Of a DNA stretch of 64,000 nucleotides, positions 33,912 through 46,300 are shown piece by piece. Under the pieces are notes generated by a model, which did not search any database, was not told the DNA's origin, and was given only the letters and a program-made list of their open reading frames with translations. A program made the translations under genes and the position numbers. How positions within the stretch are numbered: position 1 is the stretch's first letter; each line of letters starts with the position of its first letter. Origin of the DNA: Hevea brasiliensis. Its lineage: Eukaryota > Streptophyta > Magnoliopsida > Malpighiales > Euphorbiaceae. The stretch lies in NCBI RefSeq assembly GCF_030052815.1, contig NC_079498.1, positions 67,566,992 to 67,630,991 of the forward strand, read 5' to 3'.

Positions 33912-36442
33912 TGTCACGACCCAACCTATGGGCCGGACCGGCACTAGGACCTGGGCCAGCCTAAAGCCCCCGAGGCCCGTAGTAAGACTAACTATTCATT
34001 AATCCAACTCTAAGGCCCATTTGGGCCCAATATCAAGAAATCAACAGGACAGAGTCCGGCCATAAAATGGACCTACCAACGGAGAGTTTATGACTCACCC
34101 GACCTGTAAACACAGTAAATACTCAATTGGGGAGCTCAGCTCACCCTCCACATACTCATCAACATAAAAATAAATGGGAGCTCAGCTCCCTCATCCAATC
34201 CATCAAACATGCATAAAATATAAGTTTACAGGTCCAAAATAATAATTTAGTTTACAGACCCAAATCAAATAAACATTTCTAACACATGCGGAAATTCTAA
34301 GATTTAACAAGTTTATACAAACGTTAATAATCGACCTGCGAGGAAGAAGGCAGGTTAATCTCAAAAATATCCTCCTGTGGCCTGAAAAAATATTGAACAG
34401 GAGTGAGCGTTCGACTCAGAGAGTAAAATATCAATTTTAACCATAATCTCTATAACTATCTAAAACTAATGCACCCTATAGAGTGAAATGCAACATCAAT
34501 AACATTTTCACATCATAACATCAGAAAGGTAATTTGGAGCACTCACACACCCTGTAGTATCAATCATAATATATGGGAGCTGATCCCCTATACAGCTCTC
34601 TTAAATCCAACCTGGTGCCAGCGAAGAACTCAAGCCGGACTTTCGCTTAATAAACCAAATCGAGGGTCCCAGCGAAGAACTCAAGCCGTGACTACCCCTC
34701 GAAGGATCGGGTCCCAACGAAGAACTCAAGCCGTGACTACCCGTCCTATCCATAGTCCACACCACATCACACGCACGCCAATGCACGCACACTGCTCCAA
34801 ATTACCACAACAACATCAATGGCACTTTAACAGTTATCAATGCAACATAAATCGTGCCTAGAGTTTAACTACATAAATATATGCATATAAGTGATGCATG
34901 GGCATACTTGAACATATAATAATAGTGAAATTACAGTTAAAATTAATATTTTACTCACAGACTTGACAACGGTCACTATGGTGGCTGGGCGGAGGAAGAA
35001 GGCTGTCCCGGCTCACCTGACAATTACATTACAAAATGACTCGATACAATAAAGAAAAGACCAAATACGTCCTAAGTCGTACCGAAAATCCGGCAGAGTC
35101 TCCCCTATACCTAGGATCTACCCAACCTGCAAAGGGCTAAAAACACACTTCTATATTCGCAACTCATATATCCACAATTCAATCACATCACACAGCCCCC
35201 CCTGGGCCCATCAAATCAGTCATCCATCACAATATGTAAAATTTCAAATTAGTCCTTATAATTGATCATTTTTGCAAAAACTACCCAAACAAGCTCTAAA
35301 AATTCTAAAACTTTGCCCCGCGGTCCTTAGCAATATTACTAGGCTATTACAAAAAGAATTATAATTTTCTGAGCTACCATGAATATTTTATGAATTTTTA
35401 ATCCTATTAAAGCACTAGAAAATTACGAAAAAGCAAGGTTCGGGTTTACCTTTGCCGATTCCAACTCCGGGGACGTGTTCGGGACGTCTAACAATGGGGG
35501 GTAGCCAAAACCTCGGTCCAATTTCGGAGACTTTTCCATGTAGTGCATGCGGCGAAAATTCCAGAACACATCGAATTTCCGCGAATTGAGGATACCTACA
35601 TGAAGCCCACAACACGGGGGTTAGTACATAAATTTTTCAGAATTTTCTAAGCTCATTTAATGCTCGGAAAACACTGCGAAGTTCCGTGGGACCCACCGAA
35701 AAACGGTGTCAAAAAATTTTGAAATTTATATCCCCGCGAAGCTCTCGACGAGTGGAGCGCTCTGGTACTCTCGGTTTTCTCGTGGGGTTCACGGTTTGTG
35801 AGAAATCCAGCCCGAAAGTCAAAATGGGCTAAAACTTCCTGGGCAAAAATTGGACAAACCGCTCGATGGATTTCGGTGTTCTTGGTGTCTATGGAAAGCA
35901 AACGCAGGGGAGGGCGTTTGCGCGCATTTTTCAGCCGTTCGGGGCGGCGGCCGGTGGGCTAGGATGGCTGGTGGTCTGCGCCGGTGAGCTGGGGGGTGGC
36001 AGGGGGAGGTGGCTGGTCGGCGGCAGGGGCAGGAGGAGAGAGAAAAGAAAGAAAAAAGGGGAGGAGGTCGGGACGTGCGGAAGAAAAGGGAAGAAGAAAA
36101 AGGGAACCGGTCCGATTCGAGCGGTCCGATTCGGTCCGGTTCGATTCGGCCGGTTCGATTCAGGATATAAAATTTTGAATTTTTACTCTGCCTCGGGACC
36201 GAAAATGAGGTCCAAAAATTCCTAAAAAATTTCAGAAAACTACATAGATTCCAAATATATTTTTAGTTTTGCCACGTGGTCTTTAAATTAAATTTTAAAA
36301 ATCATCAAAGTTTATATTTTCGGAAAATCGAACCCGATTTTTAAAATCCGAAAAATCTTAAAAAAATTCCTAAAATTTAAATAAAATTAAAATACAAAAA
36401 ATGCTCATAAAATAATAAAATTTAAAATTTTGGGGTGTTACA
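33912..36442 (-). repeat. Right LTR of element 1 (5' LTR in element orientation)
   Basis: 2,531 bp. It shares with the right LTR of element 2, but not with either left LTR, the short ATTACAAAATGACTCG form near 35028, the ATGGAAAGCAAACGC junction near 35893 and the extra CATCAAAGTTTATATTTTCG near 36303. Confidence 0.92.
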
Positions 36443-36447
36443 TTTAT

Positions 36448-37378
36448 TTTATTATTAAATTTTATTCCGATTTTGATTAAATAATTGATTTTGTCAATTA
36501 TATCTGCATTAGAACCATTAGAATTCCAGAAATAGGCCTTTAGTGTTTTTATATTGATTGATATCTGACTATAAAATTTACTGACGTGTTACACTGAATT
36601 TATTTGATATTGATTTGATCTTATTAACTCAATGAAATTATTGAAAAAAAAAAACTATTGGTATTGCATTATTATTTATTATTTACTATTTGAAATTTTT
36701 TATTGATTTAATTGATTTGTACAAATTGATTTTCTGTTTTGAATTGATACCTGTGCTCAGTAAAATTATTATTAAAATAATATTAAAATTTTAATTTATA
36801 TTAATTATTATAATATTATAAATTAAATTTATTAAAAGATTTAATTATAAATATTCCGTCGCTAAATGTTATTAATGGCAATGATATCATATGGAGTAAT
36901 TTTTTATTGCTAAAAGTACCTGCCACATTGATTGTCACCAAAAGTTATTAGGAATGTAATTTAACGAATGATAATATTTTTTATTAATATATATTGTTAA
37001 TGATAAATTATTATTTTTAATATTTTTATAAATAATAAAAATAATAAAAGATATTTTGAAAAATTCAAATATTCTCGGTTATTTTTAAGTCCAAGAGAGA
37101 GACCGACGCTAAAATGGATGTCCTTGTGAAATGAGACTTGGACGAGGACACGACTGTTCATCAAAGACCAAATGCATTGTACTTTTTTCTGCGTACCCAT
37201 TACATTCCTTGATTGACGCGTTTGGTAGGATATCTCCAATATAGTACTACTGCTTCGCTTGCTTTGCTTTGCTCATTCCCTTTATCATCGTAGTATTTCA
37301 GTAATCAAGTGTCTGTCTTACAAAGTGTAAGAAATTAAAAATCCTGATAGCCCTTATCTGCTCTTCTCTTGATCATTT
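36448..37378 (+). promoter_or_regulatory. Upstream region of TNL B
   Basis: The DNA between the retroelement's target duplication and the TIR ATG is nearly identical to 62478-63409. It has the uninterrupted MULE target TGCATTGTA at 37173-37181 and a TTGACG motif near 37213. No obvious TATA box is seen. The promoter assignment rests on position and on conservation among three copies. Confidence 0.45.
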
Positions 37379-40300
37379 ATGGCTTCCATTGCTGCCTCTT
37401 CCTGCAAATATGATGTCTTCCTCAGTTTCAGAGGGGAAGATACCCGAAAAAATTTTACTAGCCATCTCTATGCTGGTTTATGTCAGAAAGGGATTATCAC
37501 CTTCAAGGATGATCAAGAACTTGAGAGAGGAAAAACCATTTCCCAAGAACTCCTTAAAGCAATTCAAGATTCTAAAATTTCAATCGTTATTTTTTCAAGA
37601 AGCTACGCTTCTTCCTCTTGGTGCTTGGATGAGCTTGTGCAGATTTTCGAGTGCATGAAAACCCAGGGACAAATGGTTATGCCTGTTTTCTACCATGTGA
37701 ATCCAACTGAAGTGAGAAAACAAACAGGAGAATATGGAAAGTCATTTGCTCACCATGAACAACGTTTCAACAACTTGCACAATGTTCAACAATGGAGAAC
37801 TGCAATGACTGCATTGGCCAATCTCTCTGGTTGGGATTTACAGGACAGGTATACATAAAAACTCTTTTTCTTGCATAATTTAAATTTGTCTTATTTGGAT
37901 AATATTTGATCTGTAGATGAAGTTGCAAATTTAGGCTTCTATTTGCTTAGGGTTGATCAGCAACCAGTCTCTTTGAGACTGTTTTGCTTCTTTCAATGTA
38001 ATATATTTTGGGGTTGGTTGAAAAGATAGAATTTTTCAACTTTGGGCTAAATTCGCTGGATCGCAACTGGTTAGATTTTTACTAGTATCCGATTCGACCG
38101 AACCCTAATAGAATAAATTAGAATAGTACATAATCGGATAATTGAATTTGAGTTTGAAAAATAATACTAAGGTGAATTTAGGTATTATATGTTAGGTATC
38201 CATTACCCAAATATGTTTATATACATACTTAATTAAATATAAGATATATGTTTTTTTATAATATTTATAAATTTTATATTTTTATTTTAAATAAATAAAA
38301 TTAAATATTTTATGAAATTATTAAATTTTAAAATATAAAATATTAATAAAAATAAATTTTTATGTAAATTATTAATTAAAATATATAAAATTAAATAAAT
38401 TTGAGTTTTTTTCGGATAATAATAATCGGATTTGTAACGGGTTAAGATAGTTGATAAAAAATTTTAATCAGGTTTGAGATGGATTCGAGTTTTGAAAACG
38501 TTAATCGGGTTCGAATTCAGGTAGGGTAATTCTTGTGGTACTCTACCCGTTGTCATCTCTATTATCACTTTGGAAAATTATATATATATATATAATGTAT
38601 ATTAAATTATTGTATTAAAATGAAAATATGTTGTTTATTTTTCAAATTAACTTTTAGATATGTGATTTTAATTTTTTTAATAATAAATGAAACTCATATT
38701 TTATTTTGTAAAGCTAAATTATTAATTGATTTCTTATGGTTAAAGGGAGACAGTAGAGTGAATTTGGCATTTTATATTACTTATAACAAAAATTTTTTAG
38801 CCAATAAACCTAAAATAAAAATATTAATCACTTTATTTTCCACAGAATTAGTTCTCTTTAAATATTTTTATTATATTATTTAATTCATTATAAATTCAAA
38901 ACATCAACATATAAAATTTTTATATAAAATAAATAAATTTAATTACATATTTTATATTTTAAATTTATTATAAATGATATCTTAATAAAAAAATCAAATA
39001 AAAATATCAATCACTTGCACATAGAATCGATGTCCTAAAATATCAATCTCAATAATTATTTACCGTACAACCACCATCACTATTTTCTTCTATCGTTATT
39101 ACCACTATATACATATTTTTACCTTTTCTCATTGTCAACTACTCATCAGTTTCATTATCTCTAGAGCAAAGAGCTCTTGTTGTGTACCGTGAAATTATGA
39201 AAACTACAAAAAAAAAATAAAGCAAACAATCATAACAATAAAATTTACGTAGCTCCCCCTCTCAATATAGGGCTACGTCCATGGGCATTGCCATCTTCCA
39301 CTATCAATGAAATAATAAACAATTATAAGCTCAAAGCTAACTACCCATCAACACAATTACACCCAAGGAAATCGTCACTATATAACTGCTCATAGTAAAT
39401 ACATTAATTAGTCTATCTCCTTCTTCTTTAGAAATAACCCAACGTATTCACTACTTTAACTACTATACCACAAAGGGTATTTTCAACTACAATAGTGAAT
39501 AGGCCATTCCTCTTTGACTATGCCCTTCTCCACCTTAGGCTGAAGCATTTCTCCCTCCATGAGACTGCAAACCTTGAGCTAAAACCTCTCTTTCTATTAG
39601 ACTGCAATGGGCAGAAGCCCCTAATCAATGGGCATGGCCAGTTCTCAGCAATTGTCAAAACTACTCTCTCTATAATGACAAAAGCCTCTCCATTCTTGGG
39701 AAAAACCACTGCTCAGCAATTGGCAAAGCCCTCTTATTAAAATAGGCTTAAAGCCCTTCTCCATGAGCTAAAAGCCAAATAACTTTTTCACCACTTCTAT
39801 TTATAGTGTTAATCCCTTAATTCTAATCTAATCAGGAACCATCTTAATTTAGTAACAACACTAAAGTAAGAGTTTTGCTCTATCTAGGAAATATTCCTAA
39901 ATATTTCTCTATATTATTGAGGAATATTTCTCCCACTCAAATTAAGAAAATGTCTCTCCAAATCGTAATAGAATTTTGAGTCACAAATCTAATAACACCT
40001 AACTTGTGAATTTGTTTCTCTAACCAAAACCAACAATAACAATCACTCCATAATTGCTTAAAGGAACCGCTTTTGGGTTATGCAAAATATACAAACACAG
40101 CAGAAGCAGAAAATTTAAAAACACAAAACAATCATCTTTGAGCAGATAATGGAGTGTAGAGAGAGAGCTAGCGAAGGTTTGGAATAAATTACCTAGAACA
40201 CTTCTATAAATTTGTTGAACCAAGATAACCAATTTCTTCTAGCTAGGTTGTCGTAAATCACCAACTATCTACTTGTCCAACCTCTAATAGATATCCACAC

Positions 40301-43300
40301 AGCGTAAGTGAAGAAATCTCCAAGAACTTCTTAAAGAAAGGGGCAAGAGAAAATGAGAGTCCTAGCGCACTAGTGATGGTGGAGAAGAAAAGAGTTGCTA
40401 GAACCCTATTTCCCCAATTCTCACTTCATTATTTCTCTTTCTTACTGACACCTTTTGTATGTTTCAAGTCATAGTAATTATTAATTTAACACATTACGTT
40501 AACTAATTACTAATTGACCTACATGATAAATAAATATTACATATTTATTTCGGTAAGTGTTAGTATATTCAACTAAGTCGAACTTAATAACCCATTTTAA
40601 TTCCTCAGTTAGAATCTATTTGTTGGCAGCCCATTAGGTTTTTAATATGTTAGCAACAAATATAATTATAAAATTAATCACATTAATTTTATTATCGATT
40701 CACAATTGATTAAATTATATTTGTGGATCATTATTAACATCTAGGAATATATAATGACCGCCCAAATATTGGTATTTGGCAAGGTGGTTTGATCAGTGAG
40801 CAATTTATCAGTGTAATTTTTATCCCTCCATAAGAATGTTTCTATTTATACACTATTGCATGGAATGTGTGTGCTTGTGTATAAATCATATATGTTTTTG
40901 GAGTATGATTGATTAACTGAATGAGATTCCCAATTTCACTTTATCTTGTTTAAGGATGTAACAATCCACACCAGCCAAGAATAATTAAAACATTATACCT
41001 AATTACCTAGGTTGATTGATATAGTATGCCCTAAAATTCGAGATAATCCTTAAAGGAAACTTCATATTAGATCCGAATTCTCATAGCCGAACACATGATA
41101 TTCGGATAAGACAAGGATATTCGAATAAGACAAGGATGTTTGAATAAGACAAGGATATTTGGATAAAATAAGGATGTCCAGATAAGTGGATGTTTAGATA
41201 AGATAATAGTGTATGGATTGAACACAAGATTTTGGACAAGATAAGGATGTTTGGATAAGATAAGAATGTCTACATAGAACACAGGATGTTTAGGTATGAT
41301 GCAGAGTGTTCGGATAGGACACAGGATGATTAGGTAAGTCGAGGTGTTCAGATAAAATGAATTATCTCAGAGGATGGGCACACACTATTAGGATACGCTA
41401 TATTTCTATAAAAAAAATATAGCTATATGACAAATGTCATTTCCATGATACATGGAGGAAATTAGTTGGGTATGACCTGGCAAAATCTCGATTATGATGG
41501 AAAAGTTGTCATCCCCAACCCTATAAATACGACTCATAACACCTACCAAGGCAGGTAATTCAATTCTCTTTTTTACTCTTTAGTATTTGCTCTTTCCTTT
41601 GGCATTTACTGATTTGGGCGTCAGAGTAGCCCTGCTTAGGCTGCTAACCTCACCTCTTTCATTGTTGCAGGCAGTATTAGGACCGTCCACTAACCTAAGA
41701 ATATCAAGCAACATTAGTGATGAATCCTATTTTGACGACTAAATATCTCCATATAGTTCATACTATATCTAATAATTGCCACATTAGTTATATAGAATCA
41801 CGTGTGAGCAATATCAAAATATAATAATTCCTATACAAGATAACTTAGCGTCTTAATTAAAAAGATCACTTACATAATTATCACTCGAGTCTTTTCATAG
41901 ATATAGGTAAACTTCCATTTGGAGTTATCATATGGGTCAGTTCAGTGAGCTTATCACAACAAGCACCTACACATTAGTTATTGGTATCCCTTATACCTCC
42001 ACTTAGTGAGAATAGCTACTTCCTTTCATAAAGGAAAGAATATAATATGTACTAGTCTCAATGGTTATATGTGATGCAATGAGAATCTCACAACTATAAT
42101 CGCGCTACAATTTTTTCTGCATTGCATATTAGTCCTATTTGTTACTCTAGGTTCGTTAATATTCACTAATAGTAAAATGAACATTAAATATAAAAAACAA
42201 CATTTATTGGTAACAAAATGTATTTACATGTAATTAAGTGATCACACCTATAACCAATAGATTGGCTGCAGTGCACATACACTAACAAACCTAATTGATA
42301 ATGTACGAATATTTTTATTTTACTTAGATGTTAAGACTTAATTTGTTAATTAATTAGAGAATTCAGGTTTATTTTTGAAGCTAAGCTACATTGAGCTCAA
42401 GCCTAGGCAAAACTATTTCAATCCAAATTGTCAATATATACTAAGTGCTTAATCACAATAAAATGCTAAACCTTTTCACACTTTTGCGATTTAATTGTGT
42501 TGTTACAATTTTGACACAAAAATACCAAACCTTCAAAATTGAAAAACTTTTATCCAATTTTGAATTTGGATTTGAGAGAAGTGTGCTCCTGCTAATGTGG
42601 CATGTCATTTATCTTTTTTTTATTATTAAATGGTGGAGCTCATATGCCAAATAACTTGAAAAAAATTCTCTCTTTTCTTCTCTTATCACTCGTTAGTTTA
42701 TTAGTTTCTTCATCATCCTTTAAAGTTTCTTTCTGTTTGATCTACCTTAAGTATTAATATTTTTCAGCTCTATATAAGTTGACATTGTGATTCCAGTTTC
42801 TATCTATATTTGTAAGGTGAATGTCAAAGATTGCAAAGTATTTTTAGTTATGTGCAGAGGTGTAAAAATCCTATATTTGAGAGGATAAAATCGCAGCTTA
42901 CCTTTGTGCATGGAATCTATTTGCATAAATTTCCCATGATTCTTCTATGATATCTGTGCTCACTGAAATTTTCATATATAGTTGTATATAAACCCTTCGG
43001 GCTCTTCTTCATCCGTATTGAAAACCAAGGTTTTCTCTAGCCTCTTTTACTGCTATTGTATTCTACCATCCCTCAATTTTTGCTTTATTCTACTCTGTTT
43101 CTCTCAGTTATGGCTCCCTTCGATGATCTTGCCATTTTAGGCTTCGAAGTCATTCATTCAGAGAGTTTAGAGAAAAACTCTGATTTATCTATTGAGAAGT
43201 TTAGTGGCAAGAGCATCCCATTGCTCTGTGATGTTCCAAGTAATGTCACTTTTGCTTCCTTTTTTTTTTTTCTATAACCATTCAGAGTTTATGCTTCACT

Positions 43301-46300
43301 TTTCTTCTCCAGCGTGTCAATTCTCTATTTCACAGCTATGTAATCAAAGAAATATTCATTAAAATTGAAATATAAAATAAAAGAAACTCTTATTTTAATA
43401 CTAATTTTTTTTTTTTTTTTTTTTTTTTTTTCATTTTAAGTGATGTGGCTTATGGGATACATCATATTAATAATAAAAAATAGCACATCAATAGGAGCAT
43501 AGCTCCCCAAATTCAATTTTAAAATTTGATAAAATTTTTTAATTTTTAAAAATTTAATATTTTTATGTTAAAATTAAAATGATTGAATTAAATCATAGAA
43601 AAACGAAAATGTTTGTTTTTTTAGTGATTTTAGCACTATACTAGGTTACTAATTTTAAACTACATTTAAAATATGAAATGCAGTCGTAGGCAGATTCTAG
43701 ATTAGTTTTTAATGTTTTTATCAGTTGCAAGTTTCACTAAAAGTTGGCTATAACTTAATCATATTTTCAAGAACGTGTCATAATGAATAAGTAATTAAAT
43801 ACTCAATTCTCTTTTTAGGCAAATTGCCATATTGTACAATGACTTTGGGATGCTTAGTGAGTATTTCTCTATATCTAAATATAATAATAAATTATGACTA
43901 TTAAAATTAGAATAAATTATAATGAAGTCCCTAAGGTTTAATAAAATTTATATATTAATTTCTGATATAAGTTTAGTAACTATTTGATCCTTAAAATTTA
44001 CTTTCATTAACAATTTGGTCCTCACAATTTACTTTTATTAATAAATTTGTCCCCATGATAAATGAATTTTGCATATCACTTTGTTAATAGAAGTAAAATG
44101 TGAGAGCTAAATTGTCAACGAAAATAAAATTTAACGACCAAATCATTACCACACTTATACCAAAGACTAATTTGTGAGTTTTGTTAAGTTTAAGGAGCTT
44201 TGTTGTAATTTACCCTTAAAATTATCTAAAACTTACTTTGATGTTATGAATCATAATAAAATATTGCTTGACATATCAATGGGCTTTAGTAATTTAGTTC
44301 AATAATATTGGAGTTATCTTTAAATTACTAGATTATTTTGAGTTTAAATCTCAATTCTAATAAAAAACTAAATAAAAAAAATTATATTAGATACATTTGA
44401 GAAAGGTGTGTCTACTATAAACTCGATGATAGATAAGAATAAGTTTAATAACCCTTAAACCCTTAAATCAAATATTTGTATCAAAATTTGTGTACTCATT
44501 ATTTTAATTATGAGCGTACTTTAATTGATTTTGCATGAATTTTAATATAAATATTTCATTTAAGGGTTATTAGACTCGCTTTTATATAAAGTTAAGCTTA
44601 TCTTATATGTATGCAAAAGGAAAAAGATGACTGTTTAACATGTCATTAGTCCTGTAATTGTGTGACATTTAATTCCAATAACTTTTACTTAACAGGCATG
44701 AGTCAGAGCTTATTGAAGAAATAGTAAAAGATGTTCTGGGCAAATTGAGAAAATCAAGTTTAGTATCAAGTGCGGCCAAGAATTTTGTTGGGATGAGTTC
44801 ACGTTTGTTGGATATGAGCATGTATTTAGAAATGGGGCAAACGGAAGATGTTTATTTTATAGGGATTTGGGGGATGGGTGGTATTGGAAAAACAACCATC
44901 GCTAGGGTTGTCTATGAGGAACTAGCTTCTCAATTTGAAGGTAGTAGCTTCCTTGCAAATGTTAGAGAAGTTGACGAGAAGCATGGTTTAATTCCTTTAC
45001 AAAAACAAGTCCTTAGTGAAATTCTAATGGATAGAAGCATTGCAATTTGGGATGCTTATAGTGGAGCCAATGAAATCAGAAATAGGTTGCACGGGAAAAA
45101 AGTTTTTATAGTTCTTGATGATGTCAATCAATTGGAGCAGTTGAAATTATTAGCTGGTATGCATGATTGGTTTGGGAAGGGAAGTAGGGTAATTGTAACA
45201 AGTAGAGATGAGCACTTGTTGACATGCCATGGAGTAGATAAGATCTATAGGGTTAAGGGATTAAATGATGATGAAGCCCTTCATCTCTTTTGTTTGAAAG
45301 CCTTTAAAAATGATTATCCTACAGGTGATTACGTGGAGCTATCTCATCACTTCATAAATTATTGTACTGGCCTTCCATTAGCTCTTGAGGTTCTTGGTTC
45401 TTTTTTGTTTTGTAAATCTGTAAATGAGTGGAGAAGTGCATTGGGTAGATTGAAAAAAGTTCCTAATCAAGAAATCTTGGGTAAGCTTTATATTAGTTTT
45501 AATGGGTTAGAGGAGATTGAGAGGAAAATATTCCTAGATATTGCTTGTTTTTTCAATGGAGAGGATAAAGATCATGTGATGAAAGTATTAGTAAGCTGTG
45601 GATTCTATCCGGATATTGGAATGAGAGTTCTCATCAACAAATCTCTCATAACCATTTCCAAAGAGAGAATTTGGATGCATGATTTACTTCAAGAAATGGG
45701 TCGAGAAATTGTTCGCCAAGAATCGCCCCAAGAACCTGGAAAAAGAAGTAGATTGTGGCTTTATAAGGATCTTGAACATGTTCTATCAAATGATAAGGTA
45801 ATGACTTAATTCTAATGCCCTATGATGCAATCTTCATATAGAGTTTCTTAGTAATTACCATTGTTACCTTTAATTTTCAGGGAACAGAACAGATTGAAGG
45901 CATAGTCCTAGACTCATGCAATCAAGAAGATAAACAATTGAGTGCTAAAGCTTTCACGAAGATGAAAAGGCTAAGATTGCTCAAACTTCAAAATTTGCAC
46001 CTTTCCCAGTGCCTTGAGCATCTTTCAAATAATTTAAGATATCTTGAATGGGATGGATATCCTTTCAAATATCTTCCATCTACTTTCCAGCCTGATAATC
46101 TTGTTGAGCTCCACATGCGCTGTGGTAACATGGAACAATTGTGGAAGGGAATTATTAAAGTAGGTACTATGATTTTTCATGTTCATCATAAGTACTTTTA
46201 AGTTCATAATTAACTAGGTCTTTAATGGTGTTACTTTTCACAACTTCAGCCATTTTAATTTGTTTATGTATACATTTTCACAGCCATTAAAGATGTTGAA

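Larger units (their letters stand above)
26274..36442 (-). mobile_element. Ty3/gypsy LTR retrotransposon 1 (Tekay-like chromovirus), decayed
   Basis: A 10.2-kb element with both LTRs, read on the minus strand. Termini are TGTAACACCCC and GGGTCGTGACA in element orientation. A 5-bp target duplication TTTAT lies at 26269-26273 and 36443-36447. The primer-binding site matches initiator tRNA-Met and a purine tract precedes the 3' LTR. The polyprotein order gag, protease, RT, RNase H, integrase, chromodomain-like C-terminus fits chromoviruses; Tekay is suggested by the long LTR and the C-terminal VKVLWRSQSVEECTWE. Stops and frameshifts make it inactive. Copy A keeps the uninterrupted target near 11995-12010. 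Confidence 0.92.
39178..42287 (-). mobile_element. Probable Ty1/copia solo LTR in TNL B intron, interrupted
   Basis: On the minus strand this starts TGTTAGTGTATGTGCACTG followed by CAGCCAATC, typical of a widespread plant copia LTR start, and can end GGTACACAACA. A minus-strand TATA box (CTATAAATAGAAGTGG) lies near 39803-39818. At 3.1 kb it is long for such an LTR, probably because another sequence (about 41017-41750) is nested in it. I found no target duplication at these ends, so limits and solo-LTR status are tentative. No coding domains are present. Confidence 0.4.
37849..44695 (+). other. Intron 1 of TNL B, 6,847 bp, loaded with insertions
   Basis: It starts GTATAC after CAGGACAG and ends ACTTAACAG before exon 2, splitting an arginine codon. 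The first kilobase matches the P intron, and from 42541 it matches the start of the window. Between them is LTR-like sequence not seen elsewhere here. Reading through the donor gives a stop after three codons (a 159-residue TIR protein). Confidence 0.85.

Noticed and set aside
39495..39740. 81-codon plus-strand ORF in the TNL B intron
   Set aside because: It lies within the LTR-like sequence, has an overlapping frame on the other strand and no domain.
39178..42287. Exact solo-LTR call with target duplication
   Set aside because: Flanking pentamers do not match at the chosen ends, so only a tentative LTR call is given.
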